A DNA stretch of 64,000 nucleotides from Paraburkholderia acidipaludis NBRC 101816 (GTDB lineage Bacteria > Pseudomonadota > Gammaproteobacteria > Burkholderiales > Burkholderiaceae), in NCBI RefSeq assembly GCF_000684975.1, contig NZ_BAXZ01000002.1, positions 124,001-188,000 of the forward strand, written 5' to 3'. The notes under the pieces were generated by a model. That model had not been told where the DNA came from and did no database searches. It saw nothing but the letters and a program-made list of their open reading frames with translations. This document shows positions 55,261 to 64,000 of the stretch, one piece after another (the first letter of the stretch is position 1; the number at the start of each line of letters is the position of its first letter). Made by a program: the position numbers and the translations under genes.

Positions 55261-55935
55261 CTACTGAAGAATGATGCGAATCTGCTCTTCGGCGTGCTCG
55301 CTCGGCGAGCGCGTGAAGCCGCTTTGCGCATAGCGATGCCAGCAGCCGATCACGTAGCGCACGACCAGATTCGCCCGTAGCGCAGGATCGTACCCGGATT
55401 TTTTCCGGGCTTCGTTAGCCGTGCCGCCCTCGCTTTGCGCCTGCTCGGCCACGCTCACGCGCAGGCACTGGCGCAGCGACGCCTCGATGCGGTCGAGCAT
55501 CTGGTTCACGCGCTCGGCGAGCCGTTCGTGCTCGCCCACGAGCGCCTCGCAGGTCAGCACGCGCGTCATGCCGGCGTTCTTGGTGGAGAAGTTGATGAGC
55601 ATGAGCGCGATGGCGCGCGCCTGGAGCACGCCGCTCGGCTCCTTGGAGACGATCTGGTTGATGAGCGCGAAGAGCGTCTGCTCGATGAAGTCGATGAGGC
55701 CTTCGTACATCTGGGCCTTGCTTGCGAAGTGGCGATAGAGCGCCGCCTCCGAAACGCCGATTCGCGCAGCCAGCGACGCCGTGGTGATCTTTTCGCCGCG
55801 CGGCGCTTCGAGCATCGAGGCGAGCGTCTGGAGAATGTGGACGCGGCGTTCGCCCGGCTTCGGGCGGGCGGCGCGGCGAACCACGCCGGGTGGGTCTGCT
55901 GTTACGACTGCGTCACGCGTTTCGGTTGGCTGCAT
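55261..55935 (-). CDS. slmA: Nucleoid occlusion factor SlmA (TetR family)
   Basis: The 224-residue protein has a TetR-type helix-turn-helix (about 45-85: ITTASLAARIGVSEAALYRHF) and a C-terminal helical domain. The sequence ASKAQMYEGLIDFIEQTLF and the size match SlmA, which blocks FtsZ assembly over the chromosome. It has a basic N-terminal extension of about 30 residues. Confidence 0.88.
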   Translation of the reverse strand: MQPTETRDAVVTADPPGVVRRAARPKPGERRVHILQTLASMLEAPRGEKITTASLAARIGVSEAALYRHFASKAQMYEGLIDFIEQTLFALINQIVSKEPSGVLQARAIALMLINFSTKNAGMTRVLTCEALVGEHERLAERVNQMLDRIEASLRQCLRVSVAEQAQSEGGTANEARKKSGYDPALRANLVVRYVIGCWHRYAQSGFTRSPSEHAEEQIRIILQ

Positions 55936-55989
55936 GAATGTCGCCCTCGTTTTTCGCCCCGGACTCGCTTCGCTCCGGCGCTTACGTCG

Positions 55990-56751
55990 TCACCCCGTCT
56001 GCCGCAGTCTTCCCGACTGCAGGCCCGTTTTCAGCGATTTTAGCGAACGAATGCGGTGATCGACATAGTGGGGTCGGCCGCGGCCCGACACGCGCACCGC
56101 CGGCGCGCGCGTGGGCAGATGCCCGGTGATCCACACCGTCTGGATGCCGAGCGACCGGTAGCGCTTTAGATGGCCGTGCGTATCTTCGATCAGGATGGCG
56201 TTGGCCAGCGTCGCTCCCGCGCGGCGCAGCGTCTCGCGCAGCATCGCGCGGTCGGGCTTGGCGCGCCAGCGCTGGCGCGTGCGCATGTGCTCGATGGCGA
56301 TCACGCGTTCGAAGAGGCGCTCGATGCCCAGTTCCGCGAGCACCGCGCGCGCGTAGGCCTCGGGGGCGTTGGTCAGCAACAACTTGCGGCCCGGCAGCGC
56401 GCGCAGCGTGCGGGCGAGGCCGCGCTCGGCGTAGACCATCCCGGGCAGGTCGTCGAACGTGTGAACGACCTTCAGGAAGTCGTGCGGATCGACCGCGTGG
56501 TGACGCGTGAGGCCGAGCAGCGCCGCGCCGTAGCGATGCGTGTAGCTCGTGCGCAGATGGTTCGCGACGTCGCGGCTCACGCCTAGCGTGTCGATGATGT
56601 ACTGCGTCATCGCCGCATTGATGGCCGGGAAGATCGCGCGCGAGGCGCCGTGCAGCGTGTTGTCGAGGTCGAAGAGCCAGACGGGGGCGCCGGAGCGAGG
56701 CGTGCCTTTGGTGCGCTGCGGCCGGCGTGGGCGCGGGCGGGAGACGGTCAT
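55990..56751 (-). CDS. HAD-family pyrimidine 5'-nucleotidase-like protein
   Basis: The 253-residue protein has HAD motif I WLFDLDNTLH near residue 26, motif II LLLTNAPE near residue 127, a Lys in RAKPDRAM and motif IV LIEDTHGHL near residue 190. It resembles SDT1/PpnN-type 5'-nucleotidases of the pyrimidine branch. It follows argB on the same strand by 55 bp. Confidence 0.87.
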   Translation of the reverse strand: MTVSRPRPRRPQRTKGTPRSGAPVWLFDLDNTLHGASRAIFPAINAAMTQYIIDTLGVSRDVANHLRTSYTHRYGAALLGLTRHHAVDPHDFLKVVHTFDDLPGMVYAERGLARTLRALPGRKLLLTNAPEAYARAVLAELGIERLFERVIAIEHMRTRQRWRAKPDRAMLRETLRRAGATLANAILIEDTHGHLKRYRSLGIQTVWITGHLPTRAPAVRVSGRGRPHYVDHRIRSLKSLKTGLQSGRLRQTG

Positions 56752-56767
56752 GGGCAAGAGGGGAGCG

Positions 56768-56792
56768 CGGCGGCCGGGCATGCCGGCCGCCG
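56768..56792. terminator. GC-rich hairpin after argB
   Basis: CGGCGGCCGG and CCGGCCGCCG pair perfectly around GCATG, 15 bp after the argB stop on the minus strand. There is no T tract, so it may only attenuate or protect the transcript. Confidence 0.4.
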
Positions 56793-56806
56793 TGTATGGC
56801 AGCCGC

Positions 56807-57706
56807 TCAGTGCGAGCGGATCATCGTGCCGAACGGCTGCTCGGTCAGGATTTCGAGCAGCACCGAATGCTCGATGCGGCCGTCGATGATGTGCACCGAG
56901 CGCACGCCGCTCTTGGCGGCGTCGAGCGCCGACGAGATCTTCGGCAGCATGCCGCCCGAGATCGTGCCGTCTTCGAAGAGCGCGTCGATCTCGCGGGCCG
57001 AGAGGTCCGTGAGCAGGTTGCCTTCCTTGTCCATCACGCCGGGGATGTTGGTCATCATTACGAGCTTCTCGGCGTTGAGCACCACCGCGAGCTTGCCCGC
57101 CACGAGGTCGGCGTTGATGTTGTACGAGAGACCGTCTTCGCCGAAGCCGATCGGCGAGATCACCGGAATGAACGCGTCGTCCTGGAGCGCCTTCACCACG
57201 GCCGGGTTGATCGCCTCGACTTCGCCCACCTGGCCGATGTCGACGTACTGCCCCGGGTTGTCGCGGTCCGGCATCATCAGCTTGCGCGCGTGAATCAGGC
57301 CGCCGTCCTTGCCTGTGAGGCCCACGGCATGCCCGCCGAAGTGGTTGATGAGCGTGACGATATCCTGCTGCACCTCGCCGCCGAGCACCCACTCGACGAC
57401 TTCCATGGTTTCCTCGTCGGTCACGCGCATGCCCTGGATGAAGGTGCCCTGCTTGCCGATCTTCTTGAGCGCCGTGTCGATCTGCGGGCCGCCGCCGTGC
57501 ACGATGACCGGGTTGATGCCCACGAGCTTGAGCAGGATCACGTCGCGCGCGAAGCCCTGCTTGAGCCGCTCTTCGGTCATGGCATTGCCGCCGTATTTGA
57601 TGACCACGGTCTTGCCGTGATACTGGCGGATATAGGGCAGCGCTTCAGCCAGGATTTCGGCTTTCAGGGTGGGGGCGATCTGCGAGAGGTCGAGGGGCTC
57701 GGACAT
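56807..57706 (-). CDS. argB: Acetylglutamate kinase
   Basis: The 299-residue enzyme phosphorylates N-acetylglutamate, the second step of arginine synthesis. It shows VVIKYGGNAM near residue 33, VIVHGGGPQI near residue 67, and MLPKISSALDA near residue 258. The length is that of the arginine-sensitive hexameric type. It is not next to other arg genes here. Confidence 0.95.
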   Translation of the reverse strand: MSEPLDLSQIAPTLKAEILAEALPYIRQYHGKTVVIKYGGNAMTEERLKQGFARDVILLKLVGINPVIVHGGGPQIDTALKKIGKQGTFIQGMRVTDEETMEVVEWVLGGEVQQDIVTLINHFGGHAVGLTGKDGGLIHARKLMMPDRDNPGQYVDIGQVGEVEAINPAVVKALQDDAFIPVISPIGFGEDGLSYNINADLVAGKLAVVLNAEKLVMMTNIPGVMDKEGNLLTDLSAREIDALFEDGTISGGMLPKISSALDAAKSGVRSVHIIDGRIEHSVLLEILTEQPFGTMIRSH

Positions 57707-57984
57707 GGCGGCGGGAATGGACGAAGAGTCGGGGCGAAAACGGTTGAAACAGGCCGAATTGTACAGGACTGGCGCGGCGCAACAGGGATTTCGGCCGGGC
57801 CTGCGGGCCAGCGCGCAACACGGCGGGACGCGGGTTCGGCGGCTGCGTCATACGCCTGTCATGAGCGGATCCGCCGGCCGATTTTTTGGCCGGTCCGCGG
57901 CGCAACCTGCGGCCCGAACCACCCGGCCGCGCTGTGGCATCATTTCCTTACCGCCGAGGCCGGCACCCTGAGGAGCGCGCCGCC

Positions 57985-58215
57985 ATGACCGCTTCCGCCA
58001 CCCCCGCCGCAGACGTGAAACACGCCCGCTGTCCGCGCTGCGGCCGCCTGTTCGACTGCGGCCGGCATACCGAACCGTTCGATTGCTGGTGCCGCACGCT
58101 GCCGGCGCTGCCCGCGAGCGAGCTGGATCCGCGCGGGCGCTGCCTGTGCCCCGAGTGTCTCGCCACGGCAGCAGCAGCGGCCGCCGCCACGCCCGAAGCG
58201 GGCGGGCCGGGCTGA
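57985..58215 (+). CDS. Cysteine-rich CWC-family small protein
   Basis: The 76-residue protein has cysteines in CPRCGRLFDCG near residue 16, the DCWCRTLP motif near residue 33 that names the family, and CLCPECL near residue 53, suggesting bound zinc. GAGGAG lies about 9 bp before the ATG at 57985. The function of the family is unknown. Confidence 0.8.
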   Translation: MTASATPAADVKHARCPRCGRLFDCGRHTEPFDCWCRTLPALPASELDPRGRCLCPECLATAAAAAAATPEAGGPG

Positions 58216-58463
58216 TCCAGGCCTGCGAGGCGGACGGAGCGTTGGCGACGGCTTCTTCGTGCAGACGGTTGAGTTCGCAGCCATCGAAATTGATCTGCAT
58301 CAAAGGCGCGGCGAGATTATTGGTGAAGATGCGGGAAATCGGGCGCGATCGTCCGTGCGCGGCGGTAAGGTTCCACAGCGTCGGCATGCGGCCGGCGAGT
58401 CTCAGTGCATCAGATTATTTCGGGATAATGAGCCGGATTCATATGAACCGGTAAACTGACCCT

Positions 58464-59900
58464 ATGAATCGCATCACCGTCAGCGCACGCGTCAATCTTC
58501 GCCATTTGTTCTGGCTGCGCAGCCTCGCCATCTTCGGCCAACTTTGCACGATTGCATTCGTGCAGTGCTTCCTCGGCGTGCATCTGCCGCTGCCGGCCAT
58601 GCTGTTCGTGATCGCCATGGAAGTGGCGTTCAACGGCGTGACCTGGATGCGCGTCGCGCAGGATCGTCCCGAGTCGAATCTCGAGCTGTTCGGCCAGATC
58701 TGGGTGGATCTCGCCGCGCTCTCCGCGCTGCTGTTTCTTTCTGGCGGCACAACCAATCCGTTCGTCTCGCTCTATTTGCCCTCGCTCGCGATCGCCGCGG
58801 CCGTGCTGCCGTGGTATCTCACGGGCTGGCTCGCCACCTTCGCGGTGGCGTGCTACGTGCTGCTTGGCTTCGACAACGTCGCGCTCGACATGGACAACCC
58901 CGCCAACCTGTTCGTCTACTACCGCGCGGGCATGTGGGTGAACTTCATGGTGAGCGTCGGGTTGATCGTCTGGTTCGTGGCGCGCATGTCGCGCGCGCTG
59001 CGCCAGCGCGACGCCGCGCTCGGCGACGCGCAGCAGCGCCTGTTGCGCGACGAGCGCGCGGTCGCGCTCGGCGTGCAGGCGGCGACGGTGGCGCACGAGA
59101 TCGGCACGCCGCTCTCGACCATCGCGATGCTCACCGAAGAGCTGCGCGACATGGCCCGCACCGACAAAGCCCTCACGCCCTATACCGCCGACCTCGACCT
59201 GCTCGACAAGCAGATCTCGCTGTGCACGTCGGCGCTTGCGCGGCTGCGCAGCCGCGCGTCGTCGCAGGTCAGCCGCCAGGCGCTGGCCGAATGGCTCGGT
59301 CCGTTCGTCGAGCAGTGGCGGCTGCGTCACCCCCACGTCGCGTTCGAACAGACCGGCGAGCCGCCTGCCGATCTGAGCCTCGACGACAGCGTCGCCGTCG
59401 GGCAGATCCTGACTATTCTGCTCGACAATGCCGCGCGCGCCAGTCGAGATCATGTCACGCTGCGGGCTTATCCGGCGTCGCGCGCGGGCTACGTCGATTT
59501 CGAGGTCTGCGACGCCGGGCCCGGCATTCCGTCCTCGCTGCGCAACGCGCTCGGCACCGTGCCGGTGGAGAGCACCCAGGGCGGGCACGGCGTGGGCCTT
59601 TATCTGGCGTTTTCGTCCGCGGCTCGGCTGGGCGGCACGATCGAACTGACGGATGTCGCGGCGGGCGCGGGGCCAGCCGTGACCGACGGCGGCAGCGCCG
59701 GCACAGGAGCAGGCGCCGCGGTGGGCCGCCCCGCCAGGCCGCGCGGCACGCGCGCGCTGCTGCGCGTGCCGGTGAAGGTTGGCAAGAGCGCTGCGGCGAA
59801 TGCCGCGCACGCCGCCGACGCGGCGGCCCCGGATATCGGTTCAGCAGGCGCCGGCCGGCCCGGCTCGGCGCCGCCTAACAACACGGAGAAGCAGGCATGA
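58464..59900 (+). CDS. regB: RegB/PrrB-type redox-responsive sensor kinase
   Basis: The 478-residue kinase has about six N-terminal membrane segments (12-180), including the quinone-linked motif FLSGGTTNPFVSLY near residue 93, the H box TVAHEIGTPLSTIAML near residue 215, and an ATPase domain with DNAARAS near residue 322 and GHGVGLYLAFS. The last 80 residues are Ala/Gly/Pro-rich. RegB-type kinases sense the quinone pool. Its stop overlaps the regulator start by ATGA. Confidence 0.9.
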   Translation: MNRITVSARVNLRHLFWLRSLAIFGQLCTIAFVQCFLGVHLPLPAMLFVIAMEVAFNGVTWMRVAQDRPESNLELFGQIWVDLAALSALLFLSGGTTNPFVSLYLPSLAIAAAVLPWYLTGWLATFAVACYVLLGFDNVALDMDNPANLFVYYRAGMWVNFMVSVGLIVWFVARMSRALRQRDAALGDAQQRLLRDERAVALGVQAATVAHEIGTPLSTIAMLTEELRDMARTDKALTPYTADLDLLDKQISLCTSALARLRSRASSQVSRQALAEWLGPFVEQWRLRHPHVAFEQTGEPPADLSLDDSVAVGQILTILLDNAARASRDHVTLRAYPASRAGYVDFEVCDAGPGIPSSLRNALGTVPVESTQGGHGVGLYLAFSSAARLGGTIELTDVAAGAGPAVTDGGSAGTGAGAAVGRPARPRGTRALLRVPVKVGKSAAANAAHAADAAAPDIGSAGAGRPGSAPPNNTEKQA

Positions 59901-60439
59901 GCGATATGAATTTTCTGGTGATCGACGACGACGAGGTGTTCTCCGACATCCTCACGCGCGGCCTGACGCGACGCGGTTATCAGGTGCAGCAGGCGCACAA
60001 CGCGGACGAGGCGATCCGCTTCGCGAACCAGCAGAAGTTCGCGCAGATCACGGTGGATCTGCATCTGGGCGGCGACTCGGGCCTTTCTCTTGTCGCGCCG
60101 CTGCGCCAGCTGCAGCCCGACGCGCGCATGCTGATCCTGACCGGCTACGCGAGCATTGCCACGGCGGTTCAAGCGGTGAAAGACGGCGCCGACAACTACC
60201 TCGCGAAGCCCGCGAACGTCGAGATGATTCTCTCGGCACTGCAAAGCGATTCCAGCACGCTGCAGGCGGAGGAGGCCATCGAGCACCCGGCTCCGCTCTC
60301 CGTCGCGCGGCTCGAATGGGAGCACATCCAGCGTGTGCTGGCCGAGCACAACGGCAATATCTCGGCCACGGCGCGCGCGCTCAACATGCACCGGCGCACG
60401 CTGCAGCGCAAGCTGGCGAAGCGCCCGGTGCGCCAGTAA
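59897..60439 (+). CDS. regA: RegA/PrrA-type response regulator
   Basis: The 180-residue protein has a receiver domain (DDDEVF near residue 10, phosphorylated Asp in TVDLHLGGDSG near residue 54, Lys in LAKPAN near residue 102) and a C-terminal Fis-type helix-turn-helix ending in ALNMHRRTLQRKLAKRP, the near-invariant DNA-binding end of RegA proteins. It is translationally coupled to regB. Confidence 0.92.
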   Translation: MSDMNFLVIDDDEVFSDILTRGLTRRGYQVQQAHNADEAIRFANQQKFAQITVDLHLGGDSGLSLVAPLRQLQPDARMLILTGYASIATAVQAVKDGADNYLAKPANVEMILSALQSDSSTLQAEEAIEHPAPLSVARLEWEHIQRVLAEHNGNISATARALNMHRRTLQRKLAKRPVRQ

Positions 60440-60473
60440 GCGCCGGCTGCCACGAAGTGACGCCCATATGAAA

Positions 60474-60500
60474 AAGGGCCCCGCGCGATGCGGGGCCCTT
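60474..60500. terminator. Bidirectional terminator between regA and hslU
   Basis: AAGGGCCCCGC and GCGGGGCCCTT pair perfectly around GCGAT. A five-A run precedes and T follow, so it can serve both converging genes. Confidence 0.8.
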
Positions 60501-60555
60501 TGCATGCAGCGCAGCGGCGCTGCGCATATCCGGCGCCGAAAAGTGCCTAAGGCAC

Positions 60556-61905
60556 TTACAGCACGTAGCGCGACAGATCTTCGTCCTGAGCGACTTCGCC
60601 GAGCGCGCGGTCCACGTAAGCGGCATCCACCGTCACGCTCTCGCCCGCATGGTTGCCGGCCGAGAACGACACGTCCTCCAGCAGCTTTTCGATCACCGTG
60701 TAGAGCCGGCGCGCGCCGATGTTTTCGGTCTTTTCGTTCACCGAGAACGCGATTTCGGCCAGGCGGCGGATGCCGTCGTCGGCGAATTCGATCCGCACGT
60801 CTTCGGTGGCGAGCAGCGCCTGGTACTGCTTGACAAGGCTTGCGTCGGTGGCGACGAGAATCGCTTCGAAGTCCTTCACGGAGAGCGAGTCCAGTTCCAC
60901 GCGAATCGGGAAACGCCCCTGCAGTTCGGGGATCAGGTCGCTCGGCTTGGCCAGATGGAAGGCGCCGCTCGCGATGAAGAGGATGTGATCGGTCTTGACC
61001 ATCCCGTACTTCGTGTTGATGGTCGTGCCCTCCACGAGCGGCAGCAGGTCGCGCTGCACGCCCTGGCGCGAGACTTCGCCGCCGCTGCCTTCGTTGTTGC
61101 GCGAGGCGATCTTGTCGATCTCGTCGAGGAATACGATGCCGTTCTGCTCGACGTTCTGCACGGCCTTCTGCTTGACCTCTTCGTCGTTGAGCATCTTGCC
61201 GGCTTCTTCGTCGGTGAGGAGCTTGAGCGCTTCCTTGACCTTCACCTTGCGGCGCGTCTTCTTGCCGCCGCCCAGATTGGCGAACATCGAGCGGATCTGC
61301 TCGGTCATGTCCTCCATGCCCGGCGGCCCCATGATGTCCATGCCGGCTTGCGGCAGCTCGACGTCGAGCTCGATTTCCTTGTCGTCGAGCTGGCCTTCGC
61401 GCAGGCGCTTGCGGAAGGTCTGGCGCGTGGCATTCTCGCTATCGCTGTGACCCGATTCCGGGGACGACGAGCCGAAGCCCACCGGGCGAGCGGTCGGCAG
61501 CAGGACGTCGAGAATGCGGTCCTCGGCCTGGTCGGTGGCCTTGCTGCGCACCTTGCGCATTTCCGACTCGCGCGTCTGCTTGACCGAAATCTCGATCAGG
61601 TCGCGCACGATGCTGTCGACGTCGCGGCCCACGTAGCCCACTTCGGTGAACTTGGTCGCTTCGATCTTGATGAACGGCGCGTCCGCGAGCTTTGCGAGAC
61701 GGCGCGCGATCTCGGTCTTGCCGACGCCCGTCGGCCCGATCATGAGGATGTTCTTCGGCGTGATTTCCTGGCGCAGCGGCTCGGCCACCTGCTGGCGGCG
61801 CCAGCGGTTGCGCAGCGCGACGGCCACGGCCTTTTTCGCTTTCGCCTGGCCAATGATGTGCTTGTCGAGTTCCGAGACGATCTCGGCGGGGGTCATGGTG
61901 CTCAT
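60556..61905 (-). CDS. hslU: ATP-dependent protease ATPase HslU
   Basis: The 449-residue AAA+ unfoldase has Walker A IGPTGVGKTEIARRLA near residue 57, an inserted I domain (about 110-235), Walker B VFLDEIDKIA near residue 255 and the C-terminal tail SRYVL that docks into HslV. The ATG at 61905 has AAGGA upstream. It is 26 bp after hslV. Confidence 0.96.
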   Translation of the reverse strand: MSTMTPAEIVSELDKHIIGQAKAKKAVAVALRNRWRRQQVAEPLRQEITPKNILMIGPTGVGKTEIARRLAKLADAPFIKIEATKFTEVGYVGRDVDSIVRDLIEISVKQTRESEMRKVRSKATDQAEDRILDVLLPTARPVGFGSSSPESGHSDSENATRQTFRKRLREGQLDDKEIELDVELPQAGMDIMGPPGMEDMTEQIRSMFANLGGGKKTRRKVKVKEALKLLTDEEAGKMLNDEEVKQKAVQNVEQNGIVFLDEIDKIASRNNEGSGGEVSRQGVQRDLLPLVEGTTINTKYGMVKTDHILFIASGAFHLAKPSDLIPELQGRFPIRVELDSLSVKDFEAILVATDASLVKQYQALLATEDVRIEFADDGIRRLAEIAFSVNEKTENIGARRLYTVIEKLLEDVSFSAGNHAGESVTVDAAYVDRALGEVAQDEDLSRYVL

Positions 61906-61931
61906 CCTGATTCCTTGGCGTCTGTCCGGGG

Positions 61932-62468
61932 TTACTCGATGGTTTCGATCACGCGGTTGTGGTTCGTGTAGATGCACATGTCGCCTGCGATTTCGAGCGA
62001 CTTCTCGACGATCTCGCGCGGCGAGAGTTCGGTGTTGTCGACGAGCGCGCGTGCCGCGGCCTGTGCGTACGAACCGCCCGAGCCGATCGCGCAGATGCCG
62101 CCTTCGGGGTCGAGCACGTCGCCGTTGCCGGTGATGACGAGGGTGGTTTGCGCGTCCGCGGCGATCAGCATTGCTTCGAGGCGGCGCAGCATGCGGTCGG
62201 TGCGCCAGTCCTTCGCGAGTTCGACGGCGGCGCGCGTGAGGTTGCCCTGGTGTTTTTCGAGCTTGGCTTCGAAGCGGTCGAGCAGCGAGAACGCGTCGGC
62301 CGTGCCGCCGGCGAAGCCGACCATGACCTTGCCGCCGTAGATGCGCCGGACCTTCTTCGCGCCCCCCTTCATGACGATGTTGCCGAGCGTGACCTGGCCG
62401 TCGCCGCCGAGGGCGACCTTGTCGCCGCGGCGCACGGAAACGATCGTCGTGCCGTGAAATTGCTCCAT
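61932..62468 (-). CDS. hslV: ATP-dependent protease peptidase HslV
   Basis: The 178-residue proteasome-like subunit has the catalytic Thr in TTIVSVRRGDK and GGDGQVTLG near residue 20, plus GSGGSYAQAAARAL near residue 128. The predicted active Thr is residue 7, after MEQFHG, so a short N-terminal propeptide should be removed; in many bacteria the Thr directly follows Met. AAGGAAC lies before the ATG. Confidence 0.95.
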   Translation of the reverse strand: MEQFHGTTIVSVRRGDKVALGGDGQVTLGNIVMKGGAKKVRRIYGGKVMVGFAGGTADAFSLLDRFEAKLEKHQGNLTRAAVELAKDWRTDRMLRRLEAMLIAADAQTTLVITGNGDVLDPEGGICAIGSGGSYAQAAARALVDNTELSPREIVEKSLEIAGDMCIYTNHNRVIETIE

Positions 62469-62602
62469 GTGGGTTCCTTTTTACCGTTGATGCCGGGTGT
62501 GGGCGGACGGGCGCGGTTGCGGGCGCAGGCGCCGCGTCCGGAATACGGAGCGCGCAGCACACGCGGGACGGCGCGTGGCTCTGACGCGTTGTCGATTCAA
62601 GT

Positions 62603-62627
62603 TTAGGGCGGGTATAGGCAGTTCAAG
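62603..62627 (-). promoter_or_regulatory. Heat-shock (RpoH-like) promoter of hslVU
   Basis: On the minus strand CTTGAA and CCCTAA are separated by 13 bp, near the sigma32 pattern. The -10 element ends about 135 bp before the hslV ATG. hslVU is a heat-shock operon in other bacteria. Confidence 0.55.
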
Positions 62628-62697
62628 AGCCGGCATTCCGGAAAAGCCGGCGGGAAAGGAGCGCTCCGGCTCGCGAAAACGCAAAAAGCAAAACAAA

Positions 62698-62723
62698 AAA
62701 GCGCACGGGATTCCGTGCGCTTT
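62698..62723 (-). terminator. Intrinsic terminator of dksA
   Basis: AAAGCGCACGG and CCGTGCGCTTT form a perfect stem with a 4-nt loop, followed in the minus direction by a T-rich run. It begins 56 bp after the dksA stop codon. Confidence 0.85.
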
Positions 62724-62778
62724 CATGTAGAAGGCGGGAACTCCAGCGCGCACCCGCGGCGGCGCGCCGGCGGATCGA

Positions 62779-63198
62779 TCAATCGCCGAACAGCTTCTGG
62801 CGCAGTTCGCGGCGCTCCTGCGCCTCGAGCGACAGCGTGGCCGTGGGCCGCGCGAGCAGACGCGGAATGCCGATCGGCTCACCGGTCTCCTCGCACCAGC
62901 CGTACTCCCCCGAGTCGATGCGCGCGAGCGACTGCTGCACCTTCTTCAGCAGCTTGCGTTCGCGGTCGCGCGTGCGCAGTTCGAGCGCATGCTCTTCCTC
63001 GATGGTCGCGCGGTCGGCCGGGTCCGGCACGATCACGGTTTCGCGCAGGTTCTCGGTGGTCTGGCCCGCATTGCGGAGAATTTCCGCCTGCAGCTGTTCG
63101 AGCCGGTTCTTGAAGAAGGCGAGCTGATCCTCATTCATGTAATCCTTGTCGCTCATCTTCAGGATTTCGGCTTCAGTCAAGAGTCGTTTCGTCGTCAT
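62779..63198 (-). CDS. dksA: DksA-type RNA polymerase-binding regulator, cysteine-poor
   Basis: The 139-residue protein has the coiled-coil domain with the tip DPADRATIEEEH near residue 75, a short globular part and the C-terminal helix. Of the four zinc-finger cysteines of E. coli DksA only the first remains: the motif reads GWCEETGEP (CXXT) and TLSLEAQE (SXXA). The ATG at 63198 gives the usual length. It should act with ppGpp on RNA polymerase without a zinc finger. Confidence 0.92.
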   Translation of the reverse strand: MTTKRLLTEAEILKMSDKDYMNEDQLAFFKNRLEQLQAEILRNAGQTTENLRETVIVPDPADRATIEEEHALELRTRDRERKLLKKVQQSLARIDSGEYGWCEETGEPIGIPRLLARPTATLSLEAQERRELRQKLFGD

Positions 63199-63843
63199 CT
63201 GGCTTGCTTCTTCAATGAGTGAGGCAAAACTTGCACATATTGCCTGCACTTTTGTGTTACCCGCAATGGCCTTGTATTACGCGCCTTTCTTTTATGCTCA
63301 AACGCTGATGGCACGGACGATGCGCTGTCGTGACGCCAAAGCGCCGCTGCGGGGCCGAACTCCTCTGGAAACCGGTCTTCAGATGCTCCTGAGGCATGTT
63401 TCATACCGGCTGCCCGCTGCGACGCGGCGCGCTGCCCGCGTTCCGCCGGTAGGGCCAGACCATCCGGACCGGATTTTCCGGTGGTTGCCCATTTGCTCGT
63501 ACTCGTCGTACTTTCCGCACTGTCGGCGCAGCCGTACGCTCTTGCTTGCCCGGCTCACGCCGGTTCGGCGTAATGCGCGGGCGCTGCCTGCATTCCAGTG
63601 GGGCCGTATTGTAACTGAATCGCAAACCGGCACTGCAAGCGGGAAATCCCTTCCTTTCCGCTACCGGCGCGCTTCAGTCGATATCCAGAAAATATAACGC
63701 GCCGCAAGTGAAAAAGCGATGGTCGGGCACGTTATTGCGTGGGCTGGCAGACGGCGGCGGCGTCCGGGGTATGGCCGGCGGGGCGGGAAACTGGCGCGGC
63801 CAGGCCCGGCGCATCTGGGCGCACGGGCCGGCCGGGGTAAAGA
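63199..63843. other. 645-bp gap between dksA and the CobW-type gene
   Basis: No convincing gene is present. A plus-strand frame at 63146-63697 has no ribosome binding site and an Arg-rich, shadow-like composition. The 3' end of the CobW-type gene enters at 63844. The gap contains the dksA promoter region. Confidence 0.5.
63274..63301 (-). promoter_or_regulatory. Possible sigma70 promoter of dksA
   Basis: On the minus strand TTGAGC and TAATAC are separated by 16 bp, about 75 bp before the dksA ATG. Both boxes are imperfect, so the assignment is tentative. Confidence 0.3.
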
Positions 63844-64000
63844 TCAGACGAGACAGGCGTCGAGGCCGTCGGTGATGAGATCCTGCGGCAGCTCGATGCC
63901 GATGAACACCATCTTGCTGTTCTTCTTCTCGACCGGCAGCCATTTGGCGGCGAGGTCGCTGCCCATCATCTGGTGGACGCCCTGGAACACCACCTTGCGA
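63844..64000 (-). CDS. CobW/P47K-family metallochaperone GTPase, 3' end only
   Basis: The last 51 codons are inside the window (frame ends with a stop at 63844); the 5' part lies beyond the right edge. The visible residues include FQGVHQMM, MVFIGIELPQD and the ending GLDACLV, the pattern of the CobW C-terminal domain. These G3E GTPases handle zinc or cobalt. The neighbourhood dksA-CobW is common in related genomes. Confidence 0.8.
   Translation of the reverse strand, partial: RKVVFQGVHQMMGSDLAAKWLPVEKKNSKMVFIGIELPQDLITDGLDACLV

Noticed and set aside
63146..63697. 183-residue plus-strand frame upstream of dksA
   Set aside because: No ribosome binding site, Arg-rich composition and it runs through the promoter region of dksA; likely a shadow.

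Overview
The window is high-GC DNA from a member of the Burkholderiaceae, most likely the Burkholderia/Paraburkholderia/Caballeronia group. The evidence is gene order and protein character: an mreBCD-mrdA-rodA cluster divergent from gatCAB, rsmB-DUF4390-ntrYX, metXW beside ampG and slmA, hslVU-dksA, and a RegBA-type pair. I cannot name the species.

Region 1 (1 to about 13,570) is an integrated, plasmid-like mobile element whose right end lies in the 3' end of a tRNA-Lys(CUU) gene (13566-13641, minus). It carries a tyrosine integrase next to the tRNA, a small Mob accessory protein divergent from a MobA/MobL-type relaxase with hairpins between them (candidate oriT), an orphan DotA/TraY-like membrane protein in an operon of small unknown genes, a Rep_3-type replication initiator followed directly by iteron-like repeats, and cargo (a DEDDh 3'-5' exonuclease and a three-gene operon around a HAD-type phosphatase). 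Four copies of a 16-bp motif sit at the edges of that operon, and a palindrome of about 250 bp follows the relaxase gene. The element runs off the left edge, so its other att site is not visible.

Region 2 (13.6-64 kb) is core chromosome. In order it holds: a thioesterase, a patatin-like protein and a 2-hydroxyacid dehydrogenase; GTP-dependent pckG; a LysR regulator converging on topB; a thioredoxin-like protein and dprA, divergent from def-fmt; a LysE exporter and htpX; rsmB-DUF4390-ntrY-ntrX; tRNA-Phe; queC-queE-queD; an HpcH/HpaI aldolase and a Sel1 protein; the rod-shape cluster (minus); gatCAB; ppk2 and an exonuclease III; a small TumE/TumA-like toxin-antitoxin pair; an M48 protease, ampG, metW/metX, slmA, a HAD nucleotidase and argB (minus); a CWC protein and regBA; then hslVU, dksA and the 3' end of a CobW-type GTPase gene.

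Regulatory signals readable in the sequence include sigma70 promoters for both tRNAs, heat-shock (RpoH-like) promoters before htpX and hslV with the same 13-bp spacer, and strong intrinsic terminators after tRNA-Lys, tRNA-Phe, pckG, dksA and between the convergent pairs lysR/topB and regA/hslU. No rRNA, CRISPR array, complete insertion sequence or prophage structural gene was seen.
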